Assembly: GCA_008508345.1 (NCBI GenBank)
Contig: QNGE01003739.1
Coordinates: forward strand, 1 to 64,000
DNA length: 64,000 nt
Source of the DNA: Paragonimus westermani
Lineage: Eukaryota; Platyhelminthes; Trematoda; Plagiorchiida; Troglotrematidae
Direction of reading: 5' to 3'
Shown: piece by piece, positions 47,914-62,100 of the stretch
Numbering within the stretch: position 1 is the stretch's first letter
Layout: every line of letters starts with the position of its first letter
The notes under the pieces: model-generated
What the model was told of the DNA's origin: nothing
The model's input: only the letters and a program-made list of their open reading frames with translations
Databases searched by the model: none
Position numbers and translations under genes: made by a program

Positions 47914-49406
47914 TCTGACAGCTGTAACTTACGCCGTGCCGTATCAAAACCCTTCCACCCTGTGTTTACCAGATAGACCTAGCAGGACTTCGTTTCAGAC
48001 CGGTCCGTGAGGTGGAATCACCAAAAGTTTTTCCGTCATGTACTATGCTGGTCAAATCGTCCACTAATTGTGTCCCCTTCTTCACCACCCAACTCCACTC
48101 TTCAACAGTTTATTAATAATGGACGTGAACTAAGCGGGACAAGCCTAGCAACATCAAGGACTTACTTGGGCCCTGTCGGCAACATTACAGGTGAATCAAC
48201 CAGGCCTTGTCGGGATATCGAGCCTAAAGCATTTTGACAATAACCACGTTGCCAAACTGCGTTTGTTTTCTTGCGTGACATGAAGGTCGAATCACATGCA
48301 TTAAACATAGAAAGCTGACACACAAGAATCCGGTTCAATGGGTCCAGGAAAACCGACGCACCGCTAGTGAACACTGCGTTCCATCACAATCTGGGCGCAA
48401 CTCGTTAACCCAGAACAAACCACCCCATTAAAAGCAGCCTTCTAACTCATTTACCATTTGTGTTGTTATCAGTATAAGAGGGCCAAAGCGGAATTGTGCG
48501 GTCAAACCAACGGTACAGTTTACTTAGTCAAGCATTCAACAAGTTCCGAGGATAAGACCAGTGTCTTTCCCATCCGAAATCGTTCGGTCCCACCAATTTG
48601 ACCTGAAGATGATTGGTTATCGAGTGTTCTTTCAGTGAACCACTTTAAGATCATTTTAAGATCAGTTCACTGGTTCAGAAGCAAAGTTCAATGAATTGTC
48701 CTTCTCGTAACAATTTCTAGAGGCAATCAAGAAGGGGAGTGAAACCTTGACCTTTGGGGTCACATCCTGTTGAATCAACGCTTACCTATACCGGTTGTCC
48801 CAAGCTGAATACGATCACTCGTACCAAGGTAACGCACAGGGTGAATAAGTATCCTAATGTATTCTCTAATGAATCTGTTCCTTATACTAAGACTGATAGA
48901 TGCACACAACTAATCGCGTACGAAAACTTGATCAAACAATGACTGTGTTCTGATTACGGTTATTTTCCGAACACGAACACCACCACCTCTCACACAGTAA
49001 TGAACAATGATCAGATGGCTCTACTTCTCCAACAGGGACGAGACAAGGGTTTCACTCTGGTGGTCTGCTAGCGAATCCGACTTCTGCCACATTAACAGTG
49101 GATACAACGCAGCACGAACTGGGGAGATCGAGGCATTTATAAAACACTGAATAAAATGAGTTTAGTTTAATTTGTTGCAAAATGGTTTTGGCGTCCTACT
49201 TGTCGTGACCAAGGCAAAGGGTGTGATTACGAGTTGAACGTAATTTACCTGTCATTTGATTCAATTCTGCCGACTGACAAACCACATGATATAAATGGTT
49301 GAGTAAAAAAGACGTCTGTTAGATTTTATGAAACGACCAGAAAACGGAAGCGACAACAATTGAGCTTAAAATGTCAGATTGTCGAACACAGGTTAACAGA
49401 CGGCAT
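47914..49406. other. Intron-like DNA, no gene recognised
   Basis: A short imperfect palindrome (48630-48672, 'agtgaacc...ggttcact' type) is the only structure noticed. Confidence 0.35.
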
Positions 49407-49484
49407 CGTAATTGCAAACGGTTTGGTATTATTATGTTTCATTTGAGCAATATAAAATTATTACTGACCGTTTGTAATTGCAAT
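49407..49484. repeat. Short inverted repeat (MITE-like hairpin)
   Basis: CGTAATTGCAAACGGT at the left and ACCGTTTGTAATTGCAAT at the right form imperfect inverted ends about 78 nt apart, with an AT-rich centre. No target duplication was recognised; it could be a small foldback or chance. Confidence 0.4.
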
Positions 49485-49990
49485 CTTTCCGAGTGCTCAG
49501 AGTGTGGTTCCGACTATAGTGCTCGTTTATTAACAAAACTTGAGTAATCATTTGGGCTGATTTTACAGTGTCTCAGAACTGATCCACAAATGTGTTTTCC
49601 GACTGCTCTATGATCCATGAGCTGGATGTTTATACGCTTGACTACTAACCATCCTAACAACTCTCTAATCCGCTATGGTTAACTGTCAACCTTTTCAGCA
49701 TCTGTTACTATTCAATCTTGAGAAGAACATAACGCCTTTTCCGTAATACAGTGGTGCGACTTCCTGTGACAACGTTTATTTGGAATCTGGCAATAATTCT
49801 ACAATGAGAGTGAAATAGACAATCAACACACAGTTATTAGCTCCTTTTATAACCTGTGAAATTTTCGGAACACCGATTGTGTTTGTTACAAACGTCGTCC
49901 CGAAACAACGCCTGTTATAGGTAACCGAAAATTGAGGAGTCGAAGCTGAGTAATGTCCAGCCTACTTTTGAGTTCAATAATTCGGCTTTG

Positions 49991-50075
49991 ACTCGTGTGA
50001 GGTAAGGTGTGTGGTGGTCAGTATGGTTGCCTCATGAAACCGTGGCTGGAATTATAATCCCGATCGAGAGAGGGA
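49991..50075 (+). repeat. Degenerate tRNA-like head of the hammerhead/SINE family
   Basis: The text 'gtgtgaggtaaggtgtgtgg' and 'tggtcagtatggttgcctca' aligns with the leader and A-box side of 37990-37930 (minus). The B box is decayed (GGAATTATAATCCC). No ribozyme core follows, so only the head survives or the 3' part diverged. Confidence 0.5.
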
Positions 50076-50109
50076 TATGTACTACCGCAAAACCTGATCC
50101 TAGTTCGTT

Positions 50110-53100
50110 TTTGGAAGACGGATGTCTTTGAAGTCTGTGAGCCTGCGAGTGCTCCGATCGTTTGCGGAAGACCTTCACTTCCTTGCTAACTTCAGTATAT
50201 AACATTATGAATATCCTTTGTGTGCATGTGTCTGCGCGTCTCATATAAGGGTTAAGAATAACGCGTTGATCCACTGTACATTTCAGTAAGAGGAGCAGTC
50301 GGTTCACCACACCCTGTGACTGACTAGTGCAGGCATTACCGACCAACCTTCTTTCTTGCGATACAACACTTCTGCACCATCTTTGGCTATTTGATCGGAG
50401 CTTTGTAGGTGGTCTTGATCGGGCCAATATGGGTAATTGTATGATGCGTCTGCCGAGTCCTCTCACCAAACTGCTGTGTCAAGAGCCCGACTTGTTGTTA
50501 GGCGAAATAACAGGTAACTCAACCCCATTCATTCATGACAAAAAAGTTTCGTTTCGAGTAGAGCACCATAAGCAAGCAGATATCATCCAAAGAGAATGGC
50601 ATGGTTACTGTGAACATTTGCAGGAGTGTGGTGTGTTGAAGATCCTTTAGACCGAGGAATCATCATGAGAACGATATTGACACTGTGGTCCACATTATAG
50701 CAGCACTAGGTGGCAGACGATGATTTTCACTGATGTGTTGTTCAAAATAAATCTATCAAGATGACATCGTTCTTGAACCACGTTGACCATTCATTTAGAG
50801 TTTTAGTGGTACACTTTGTTTCAGCAGCTTTTCGTTACTATTTTACTGGGTAACAAACATAGCCTGGTTTCGCTAAAGTGGTACGAAACAGTCAAAATCA
50901 ATTTGTTGTCCATTTCGTGTTAATTTGTAGTGAATTTGAACATACCATTCAATCGTTTGCTTAGTTTGACTAGAAGAAATGGATGAAAGTTGTTCTGTTA
51001 AGTTCCGGACGGGAACTGACTAGATTGAACCAATCAGCAACAGCGGGCATCTGCAATACATTATTAAAAAGAACGGCGATATTCTCGCCGTAGCGGTCAA
51101 TGGAATATGTACGGAGTGGCAGTTAGTCGAGGTGCTCATTCTCCACCTTCCTCTTGACAACAATACCGAGCAATTCACCCGGTGTGGATTTGGTGACTGC
51201 GTCATCTTCTTGTCGATACTGACTCTCAATGAGCTTGAAGCATACGGTGAACGTACAGTACTATCAGAAATGATCTGTGATCACACAAAGCATGCCTACA
51301 GATGTTCACGATGGTTTCAATGGAAGAAGTACCATAAAATTAAGACAATGCTCCTAATGAAAATGTGCATTTGCGCTTGACAAGGTTGTTTACAATGCGT
51401 GACAAAAATAGGTCTTTTTCAGTATGAACAGTGTGTTGGTTATTCAACGAATTAATTTGCTAGAAGCATCTGGCCCGAAATCATCACAGATTCATTTAGT
51501 TTTTATTGGATGATGATGTAAAACTGAAGGCGATTAACACTTCTGCTCCCAACGCGTTTTCCCATACACGACAAAGAATTGTTCAAATGAAGACACAGAT
51601 ATCATTGAATTTGGAAACACCACCGACCGTTAAGTCGCAAATGTCCAGTTTACTTCAACAGACCAACCACTGTAGCTTGGTGAGTCACGTGATCGCACAG
51701 TAGGGGTACTCAAAAAGATTTCGTGCTCTGAATTTTTTGGGGGTGGTGTACCATCTAGGTCTTAATATCTTCACGCACATGCAAACTGATTTCTATCATT
51801 AAAAGTTGGGATCCTTAACACTAGTCAAAGTGGATGTTTTCGGACAATTTTGACACTACAGATTGTGTAGTTTGGCTTACATTACCGCTGATTTCAGTAC
51901 AATTGGACAATTTGGACAGCGAACGCAACTTGATGATGCTTAACGAAAATCTGCATTGATCTCCTAAGGCATACTGGAGAAGACTCATAGCAGAATCGAA
52001 GACGTCTTGTACACGGACATTTCGTCTGCATCCCATCGGCCAATACAATAAAACTATTGCATTTTTGTGGATACATTTTTTGGGGGGAGGTTTTGTTTAG
52101 CCTCTGGGTCAAAAATTGGACTTGGTTTGGTTTTTTATTCAGAATCTTTTTCTCCGAACACTTAGCATTAGTTTATCTTTCTAGTTTTGAACTCACTAAT
52201 GATGAAAGTCTAGGTAAGCCGATGCGTGTACATATGTCTCCACGTATACTCCTCTAGGTCTTAGTTCTGTAGTTTTACAGTGACAAATGTGCACAAACGT
52301 CTTTTGAATTAGGCCATTGTGGAAGACTACTCTTGAAACGGATACCACACAGTTGAACAACAGTAAAAAAAAGCTGGCTCGTACTGTACAATAGGCGCAC
52401 AGGAGGTCTGCTGTACGTTTTGGTAAGCAGACGGTGGAACGTCTACGCATTCCGAGTGTAAAAATCATTTTGACTCTTGTTACTCTGTCTAATGCTTTCT
52501 TGATGGTGATCAGCTAGCTGATCTTTGATGACGAATAAGAATCAAATCAGCCACTTGATCATGCCTGTGGCCTTTGCTGGCCAATCCTTGTAAGCACAAT
52601 TGCAACATATCTCGCACGTTGTTGACAAAACCACAACGTTTACAATCGACAGGGACATGAAAAGTCATTTGGTGAGTCATGAATTCTTAATATACCTGGC
52701 CTCAATTGCTTCAGGTCAAGTCATCAGACAGTTCACTTTTGTGTTTTAACCGTTCTCATTTCTTTTAGCAAGTCTACACCTTTCATCAGCCTTGTCATGT
52801 CTACTGGTCACATCCCGATTTAGTTAATTTTGCCGTAGTAACAGATGCGATATAGATGAACTGCTGGTAACCACGACACTCCAGTCTCTACTGTTGATGT
52901 TTTTTAAGTGAATCGTACTGTTGCAATTAAATATAATATCTCATTGATGAGACACTTCAAGCTGGCACTGTCTGTAGACAACTGCGTGTTTCACACGTTT
53001 CACGCACGTTCATCTCGTTTCTCAAGGTTGACTGCTAACTTTGGCCTACAGAATCAACACACCTCACATGACGCTTTTGGGATCACCTTGTTCATTTGAA

Positions 53101-54500
53101 CAAGACGCATATCCTGTTTATAATGCGTGCGAGGACAGGTTAGCACAGTACTCCGTTACAATATTCGTGAACAGGTATAGTATTTATTTCCGGAGAAACT
53201 GGCTTCGAAATATTTATCGCTTGGTCGTCGATGTGCCAGTGGAGTATCGAACATTCGACCATGTTTTGAGCGATAAGTGGAGATTGGATAGAGGATCGTT
53301 GCCCATGAAGAATTAAGGGAACACTGGTCATAGAAAGGACTTATCATTGTTCCCTCTGTGCCAACACTTGCTTCTCCAGAGCAGTGAAAACTTGTGCAAA
53401 TACACTTTTGCTACTGGCCACAGTACGCTATCTTTTCCGTGATTGTTTTAATCCGTGTACTCACAGAATTTGCTCAACTGAGCAGTCAAAATTTTTATAA
53501 CATTGAGCCACGTTGTTGTGTTGCGTTTATGCAGAGAACACTTTTCCGTGAGTCACCATTCGGAACACGTCAGTGTGCTCGATGGAATGTCTTCACTCAC
53601 CTTTGATTGGACTGGATTATGTGACCTTCCTGACTAGACAATTGATCTTTGTGACCTGCTTACGCTTACAGGTTGGCTTCGTACAACCTACCGTATGACA
53701 GTACAAACGCTCAGGCTTGCCGTACCCTACTGCTTCTTGAGGACAGCCGTTCCTGTTGATACAGTACATTACTAATGCTTGACTGCTGTTGAAATCCACA
53801 CTATCGTACGCTAGTTACACACTCAATTAGAAGAACACATAGCAACCGGCTGGTCTTTAGCATGGCTAATTACACAGTAATAAACTCTCGTCATTCGGGC
53901 TGCATAAGATGCTTTCTTGGAGGCGAAACTGTGGATGGCACTTCATGCGGGTGAGAGATGTGCACGGCTGTCTCACAACAGTACTTCAGTAGCGGAGAAA
54001 GCCATCGTTTTCGCTGGTGCTATTTCCGTTCGCTAGTGTGCCAGGCTGTGCAAAGACTGGAAGTGTTCCCAGTGCACCACCGTCATGACAGGAAACACTC
54101 TTTTAACACCCAGGTGTCCCAAATTTGGCACAACCAACCAGATTCTGTCCAACTTGTGTCAGGGGTATTTGCATCTAAGAGCAGGGACACCAAACTGGAT
54201 CGTCGGAAAGTTTGATCCTCAGAATCCTTGCATTAAAATGAAGACGCGCTTGATCTCTCACTGTTTTTGCTAGTTAGCCGTTATCTGCTCTAAACCACAG
54301 CCCGGTTGTTTTATCATCAATAAACAGTGGTTGAATTTCCGTTTATCCCGTTATTTATATATTCCTTCAGCAATCTCTTTGAAAATGATACAGTATCCTA
54401 GGTTACGTTTATCCGAACTGCCCAATACGAAATCAGATGCACATACGCCTTCTAAAATCTCTCTATATTTACTGACAAGTGCTTGGAGATTTGACTAAGT
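50110..54500. other. Intron-like DNA, no gene recognised
   Basis: Open frames on both strands (for example 50327-50650 plus) lack motifs and paired splice borders. If the DH exons are one gene, this lies in the 15-kb intron between 58987 and 43780. Confidence 0.35.
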
Positions 54501-54610
54501 TCAGGTTGAACACCACTCACATTTGATCGAAGTCTTCTCATTCGAATGAACAATTTAGCCAACCCCCTTCGAAAAGAGGTGATGAACCAGAATCTTGCTC
54601 TTGTTGGATT
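54501..54610 (-). repeat. Degenerate hammerhead-family copy
   Basis: On the plus strand it aligns with 37764-37875 of the intact element: 'caccactcacatttgatcga', 'cccccttcgaaaagaggtga' and 'cttgctcttgttgg' sit at the same relative positions. In the ribozyme region the GAAA box and the cleavage triplet are both lost, so it is inactive. Confidence 0.6.
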
Positions 54611-57299
54611 CTGCCTGCAAACCTCCTCTGAATTGAGGGCATTGAGCTGCTAGAACGCTATTTCACAGGTCACTTTCAGTGTGGATCAACAAGGACAACA
54701 GGAAACTGGACGATTAAGACGGAGTTTCCTCTCAACATTGTTTTGACAATCTATTATCACGTGATAACGTCTTAAACGATGTATACATCTCCGATCGCAT
54801 GGAAGAAGATGGTGCAAAGCGAATGGAATTGAACACTGTGGTTTACACAAGGAGCCTCTGTTAGTGCTCACAGGCGTTGTTAAACATGAAGATGGTTTCT
54901 TCTTCAAAAAGTTTTTCGCATATTTTCAACGAACATTTGATCAAAAGTTTGGACAGAGTCTCCTGAACCATTTCTGAACGACACTCGTACAGTGAAACAA
55001 TGGCAACCGAAATACAAACAGGACATAGAGAATGGATTCTCTGTTTGATCCCAAAGTTCACATACAATTTACCTAACACTCTGATCTCTCCATCGGATGC
55101 ACTATTCAGCAAGATATTTCTCATCGGTGTAAAGGTGGTACGATTCAAGTTCTATCTGACACAGCCGATCGACAAACCCAGTTCCGCTTTGCTTGACGTC
55201 TACTCGATTTCACTGCCTAAGCTTTAGTTACATTTTCCTCGCCCAGTAACTGTCCGTTCTATCGATGTTACACTCATACGCACGTGAGTTGTATTATTGA
55301 TCCATGTAAATGTGGCAGCCTGATGAGAACTACCAAAAAAGGCTGGTTATGAAATTGGCACCCACACCTACTTACCGGAGAGACAAGGTTTTTGTAGGTT
55401 GACTCGTATGACACGCTGACGTAGTTAATGAGTTCCAGAACATGATAGTTAACTAGAGTGTTATATCCGCCCCTCAGAATTGGTGCATTTATCTCGTCAG
55501 GTAGGACACTAGACGAATGCTGGTTTTATAAATCACTGAGAGTGCGGGAATTTAATGAGATGCGATACATGGTTTCTTACCTAGTTGTAGAGCACTCAGC
55601 AAAGTCGCATACTTCATTTATATGATGTATTCCAGGTTTTATGAATATGGCTTAAAACTTATATGAGGGGCTGGGAAGCGAAGAAACAGGACTTAAAATT
55701 ATTGGCGTTGTTTATAACTAGTAAGCGAAACTTGAATGCCAATATCATTTTAGACGGAACATACTGAAAAACATGTCCCATATCTCAAGAATATTTTTCA
55801 CAGGACTGTATCCCTCGCACGGTTCATTGGGGAGTGAAAGACCGGTCACCTCTACCAAACGTTACATTGTGTGGCGAAAGTTCTAGATGGCTACCCAGAA
55901 ACGTCCACAATATATCCAGAGTGAGATTTAATGGTTTTAACAAAATTAAGTTGTTCGTTGGAACTTCCATTCAAAGAACACAGCTCCACTGAACCAACTA
56001 GGTAGTCGATTTAAAAAAAATCTTTAGGTTCGCAGCTACAGTAAAGCGTTCCTGATCTAACGTTTGTCGCAAATTATGGATATGATAGACATGTTCGTAA
56101 TTGGGTTGGAAGCATACTTGTTCGGTTCGTATGTTTCAAAAGCTGCCCTAATATAAAATTCTTAAGTAATCTGGCCAGGTCAGGTACAAGTTGGCTGCTA
56201 CAAACATTTTGCTACCCATTTCAGAGATAATCATTGATGACAGGGAACATCCTCAATCTTTCTCTACTTATACTGGTAATATATGAAACTGTATACACGT
56301 TAAACTTGTGTATGTGTATGATACTTGTAGTGCAATAGACTCATCCGATCCTTGGTCGTAATTCAAAGCAATGTTAAATTCATGTGTCGAAAAATTACTC
56401 CGGTTGTCACACTGAAGGATACTGTTGAATAAACGGCGCAACCTTCATATTTCACGTGAAAGGAAGTTTAAAAAGCTTGAATTTGTTTTAACGTTCTAAA
56501 CAATCTACGATCATTTTTATCTATGTCAGTCACCATGGAAGAATTTGGATCACCGTGGTCTTCGAGTGACATTTCTTTGACAGGCGTCACAGCAAAGTGC
56601 AACGTGTCAAAAACACTGAAAGAATACAAAATTACCTGCTAAACGCATAAGAAAACAGGAACAGTTATTTTCTAAATATCATCAGAACGCTTGTTTTCTT
56701 TCCAGCTACACAATCAAGAATTGCTTGGTTTTGCGTCTGCTTCGTAGATGAAATTTCCCTTCAACAGATGATCGGTAAAAACCGGATGGACAACAAAAGT
56801 GGAAGTCAACGGTCTCTATCGTTTCACAGTTTGCACATGAAAATTCAGGTGTACAGTTTGACCGGAATCGACTAACACACACTGATGTATTGTACAAGAT
56901 AGGAATCAAAATCACTAGTTAAAGACAAACCGGTCATAAATTCAATCTTATTTCTGAATTCCAGATGTGGGAAGAGCAACTCCTTGCAAACAGTTAGTGG
57001 TTGCCGGATTTTGGACACCATTTGGTCATTTGACGGTGTACCTGTGTAACGTGTTTGAATGCTGATTCCTCTGTTAGCTACAGGTTGACAATTAATATAA
57101 GGAAATTCCTGCAAAAAACCCTGAATATAAAAATCCTCCGATTATCATAAGGTGTCCCCTGTCACTGTCGGCCAAAAACATCATCTTGATCGACCCTGCA
57201 CTGTAGATAATAGCTTACGTTCAATACAAACATTGCTGATTCAAACATCTTTCTCTATCACGCGAATTTAAAAGCGGATCGCAACTGACTGGGCAGCAC
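54611..57299. other. Intron-like DNA, no gene recognised
   Basis: No conserved motif, repeat member or exon border pair was found. Confidence 0.35.
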
Positions 57300-57396
57300 G
57301 GGCTTGCCAGCGTTTGCACCGAAACTTATTTGACCTCTTCTAGAGCCAGGTCATTTCGGTGTCCAACCGTCTAATCTTTACGCCACGCGGACCCTC
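57300..57396 (-). repeat. Third tRNA-like sequence, different family
   Basis: On the minus strand it reads GGTCCGCGTGGCGTAAAG, then ATTAGACGGTTGGACACCG, which resembles the A-box side of a tRNA. GACCTGGCTCTAGAAGAGGTC follows, and a B-box-like CGGTGCAAACGCTGG near its end. The acceptor pairing is not clean. It differs from the 26743 and 37899 families and is probably another tRNA-derived retroposon head. Confidence 0.4.
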
Positions 57397-58986
57397 ATCT
57401 TATTCGCATTGTTCTAATCTATGAGGAGTGCGCGGGGTACTCTTTATAGAACTGTCTGGCGAAACTCTATTCCATGTCCCAGGTGTGATGTTAGTTCATC
57501 TCTTTCCTGTTCTTAACGATTATATGTGTATATAAGCAAGTTATTTCAGATGGTCATATTCACCAGGTTCTATCAAACTGTGTTCCACAGTATATGATCT
57601 AAGTAAACACTACACAAAAATGGCCCCCATGAAGCACCTCACAATTGTCCGATTGCTTAATGGACTAGGATGGTATGAAGATCATTTGATAATTTCGTGA
57701 GCAAACATGGTTTTTTGTTACCTGTTATGTCATATCTGCCTCAGTTTTCTTACAACCGGGCTTAGCAATGGGCTTTGGTGGTGAATCACACCAGTGAATA
57801 ATTGTTTATCATTACTGTATATTAAACGGATCAATGATGTGAAAATGACAGAACACACTGAACGAGTCCTAGGTATGGAAACGAACTGTCAACATAGGGC
57901 CGAGTGTAGTTAGCGGAGTGTCACAATACAACCCTGTATGAATGGGACATTCATGAGTCTAGGAAATGGGGTTGGCGTGTAGTTTAACAGCAGAAAGTAC
58001 ACAACCACCACAGTGTTGGGAAGTGCATAACGCGAAAACGGGATTTCACACAGAATGACTGCTTTTCTTAACAGTTTCTGCTCACTAACCTCATAATTGA
58101 AATACTCAGACAAGTTTTGGACACCGGTCACACAATTCTATGAACGGGAAAGTTTTATGTCGTGAACTTTTTGGAAACTATGCATTTTCATGTTTGATTG
58201 CTCCATTCCCTCGCCGTACCCCTTCGACTGTGTTAACCCATGTGAGTTGTTGTGATTACTAATTAATCTGTTTGTTTTCAACTTAAAAACATTGTGGGGA
58301 TGTTAGTTTCGGTTAGTCGGATCATCCGATTTTCTCCTGTCTTTAGCTGCCGAATCAAATGAAGGAATATTTTTTGCTCACAGCGGGCGTCACTAACAAA
58401 CGAAGCTTCCATTTCATGCACTCTTAACGACAGTCGGTACAAACTATGAAACTGAGTGAGGGGTGACAAGCCGTAACTATTACCCTTGGAGAATAAACCT
58501 AGGAAAATTTCGTCTGATCACTAGGTTGATTTGCCACTGAGCTTTTAGCGAACCGCTTTGTTGTGTTCAAATCAAACACTCATTTTGTGAGATCAACTGT
58601 TTTTCTCTAGTGGAAACATTGCCTACGTTAGTTTTCTAGGTACATTTAAGCATTTGTTGTCCTAGCTGGGCCCTGTTTGTGTGCATCGGCCCGGATATTG
58701 AGTGGCTGGCCTGCTGACTAATCGGTCTTGCGCACGTGCGTCTGTGTATTTGCCTTGATCACAATCGGACATTCGTGCTCCACCAATCACGTAACCAAAA
58801 TGTTGCAGCCACAATGACTGTCCTTGGCTCTCATTTTCCGATGGCATTCGTACACATGTTCTACGTTGCGTGTCTGCGGCCCAATTACATATACCACGTA
58901 TTGAGTGCTTTCTAAACTAAGGATTTAAAAGTTATGAACTTAGATACCGTTGTAGATGATAGGTGATCATTCGAAAATGGGCTTAC
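57397..58986. other. Intron-like DNA, no gene recognised
   Basis: Nothing recognised downstream of the first DH exon donor at 58987. Confidence 0.35.
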
Positions 58987-59193
58987 TTTTCGGAGAATTC
59001 CGTAATTCGTTTCAGTGTCTGTTGCAGCCCGTTTATAGTCTGTCGCACTTCGACAGGCAGATCAATAATGCGTTGATTGTCTGTGCCGACTTGTAACGTT
59101 AGTTGGCCCCCGACACGACTGAGGACTTCAGCCAGAGGCTTCAAAGCTCTGATGTATTCCCGTTCAGTTTCCACAAGCTCAGTTAGGGCATAT
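58987..59193 (-). CDS. RhoGEF DH-domain exon 1 (207 nt), N-terminal helix of DH
   Basis: The acceptor is TTCTGCTTCACACACACCCATAAG and the donor GTAAGC. The exon carries 1 base, 68 codons and 2 bases (phase 2 on both sides). It opens YALTELVETEREYIRALKPL, a textbook first conserved helix of the Dbl-homology domain (E-L-x-x-T-E-x-x-Y-x-x-x-L). The conserved Glu of this helix contacts the Rho GTPase switch region in known structures. LPVEVRQTINGLQQTLKRI follows, matching the usual P-x-E-x-x-x-I-F-x-N-x-x-x-I pattern. It joins 43597-43780 in frame. Exons before it (perhaps an SH3 or other N-terminal region) were not found up to the window end. Confidence 0.85.
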
Positions 59194-62100
59194 CTTATGG
59201 GTGTGTGTGAAGCAGAAATTGACAAGACAATTACAATTTAAACAATGGGTGGATGAGTTTGACGGGCAAACATTCTGGAATCATATAAACAGTATAAAAC
59301 AGTATACGGTGTAGCGAACCATCCCAACGAAGCTAAGACTAAATCTTCATCTCTGAGCACTCTGTTCAATCATTTATGAGTACTACCGTGTTTAATTTGT
59401 TCACAGGCCCAGTTAAGATGACTTTATATCCAACGCAATTGATTTGACTGAGTTTCACTTTTAATTATTGGTAAGTAATCTTCTAGCCTGTCTGTTAAAA
59501 GGTTAGCATTGCCTACGTTAATTGTTAGCAGAAGACGTGTCAAGTTCGCTGCCAGGAAAAAAAACATGCAATTTAAAGTACACGTCTAAGAGATACAAAA
59601 ATTCCACCTCAGTTGCCTTCCGGGAAAAAACAAAACGTCCAGAAATATTTACACGGATCTCTTTTCGGTAACTGATGCGGACCGAATCATCCTTTGAAGT
59701 AAGAATTATGAGTCTTGTCGGGCCAAACAATGACAGCAAGAAGTGTTAGTAAACTAGGAGAAACAGTTCGTGAACAGTTTTCATATATTCAAGTCTGATC
59801 TTTAACCGGTGACAGAATAAATTCAGTTGACTGAAACTAGACCAAGAGTAGATAGGTCCTGAGGCTTTCAAAACACAATCGTCAGTTACTTGTCACCTTA
59901 AGCTACGAGGTAAACTAACACGCGATCGGCATAAGTCTTGCCAAACTAACTAAGTCAAATCCATTGGTTAGAAAAAACACGTTTGAGCATGTCATTGCCC
60001 ATTTGAGTTGACGAATTAACAAGTTACTTCTACGTGACAGAAAAACTATTTACAAGGCACGGATAGTTATGTATCAGACCAGATAACCAGCTAAAACTTT
60101 GTTGAAAAGCAAGATAGCCAACTTTTCAGTATCCTACAAGAAATGGCAGATAACGTTAGATTACGAATTGACCGGATGGTGCCGTAACCGGAAACCACCG
60201 TGGGTTGATTAACGAACAACTTGTGGATATTAATAACACCTTTGTGTGATGGTTGCGTAATCGTTTGTAACAAGCATTCCAGCTTGTGAGAGGCCCCCAA
60301 AAATTACTTTTGGCAAGAATGTTATGACTGATGAGGTTTCAACAATTGCATCATTTGCGTACATAATTTGATGGTTCGCACAAGTTGCTTTGTCTCCTGT
60401 GACACAAATCATTTTAACTCTGCGAGACTCAAGGGCCGAAATAGCCGGTCTGTAATTCTTGGAATGTGTATCCAGTGCTCGTTCGATCGTTTGAGCATAT
60501 AAATCTGGTGTGAAATTGTTTCGCTGATCTGTGTACTATATACGATTTTCAGACTAAACCCATGTACTGGGCTACCAAATCGAAAGCAATCAGAACAGAG
60601 GTCTAAGTGGCATAAGACAATCTCAGTTTACTGAGAAGACAGCACCCACTTTACAAAGGAACAACAGTATTTACAATTGATATTGAGCTACAAGCGTTTT
60701 GCGTTTTGATTGGCTGGCTAACTGCTATGTTCCACGACCTTGCCTGAAGCAGTACAGTTGTTTAATTCTGACAACCATTCAAATAAGTTGTTTGAATCTC
60801 CACCTCTAACAGAAAAATCCAGTACAAGCAATCTTGTTTGGTTGGCACCAATCGAACGCCATTCCGTTTTCAGCATTTTCCGCGTGCACTCTGATTTGTT
60901 GGACTTTCCCCAATCAGGAGGCCGTTCCAGTCCAATCTCATTGCACTACGTACTTACGGAGGTTTATCGAACTACAGCTGAACATACCTTGCTTCCACCC
61001 TGTTTCACTACAGTGATTAGGCAGTTCTGACGTCAAATCGATACTCTAAGGACCAAGATGATTGAAATTGTAGGTGCCTTCTAACGTTTGGATGAAAGTT
61101 ATTCCATGATATCTAGCGGCTGGAACTCACTTCGAGTAATTCGCACTGCTTTTGACATTCATCTGAAAAAGCCTCAGATATCACTATGCGCGGCAGCACA
61201 TCAAACTTAGCAAAATCTTACGGCTGTTCGATTACAGAAAATGGCATTACCCACCAGACAAGATGTCAGATACTGTCAACGATGCTGCGTTTTAAAAAGT
61301 GCTGTAGCATCGTGTTATGAAACCTAGTCGTATCCCAACTGCAATTCAAGCCACATCGAAGCCTATGGTCATCAGTTATAATTGACTAACTATGTTAACG
61401 TAACTAAATAATCGTATCAGTCGAAGATGGTTTGCGATGAAAACTGGGTTCCGATGAGTCCAACGTCTCATTAATGTTGAATGACTGATTCGTTCAGTCA
61501 ATTTAATCGGAAGGTTGTTCGTTTTCGATCAAGTTCCTTAAATCGGATGAATCATTCCGGAAACCCTGATAAAAAACACCAATTTATGGAGCTAGGCTTG
61601 ATTCTCGTGTTCGGACATTTCAGTACAGCTTATTATCGGGGTTAGCCAGCGTGACATACTTTTTCGACTGATCTCACAATTGATGCATATGCTCACCATG
61701 GCCACTACTTAAAATTTCGAATTGTAACGCATTCTGGATTGTTCCGAGGTATTAGCTGGGTAACTACAAACTGGTGTTCACTCCATATGGCACATAGTTC
61801 TACACTGCTGACAACCTAGTCGGATTTTGTGACAGTTTTGAGTAGAACAATCCAGGGCATTTGTGTGGGCAATTACAATGTGACAACACTTCGTGGATGT
61901 ATGGCCTCACTGTCCACGTTTATAACTTAATATCACAAGGAAAATATATAAAAGCTGATAATTGAAAAGTTATCCAGGATGCGATATTCACCTATTTTCA
62001 GGATTTAGAAGTGAAGTTTATTCGTTCTGTCAGTTGAATTTTCCAGTTCTTTTGCACTTAAAACAATCCCAGTTTTTTGAGTAATCTCCAACAATTTCTC

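Noticed and set aside
60230..60412. Minus-strand frame with ICVTGDKATCA, similar to the V-T-G-D-K/H hinge motif of P-type ATPases
   Set aside because: Only about ten residues match, neighbouring family motifs are absent and no splice borders fit; probably chance.
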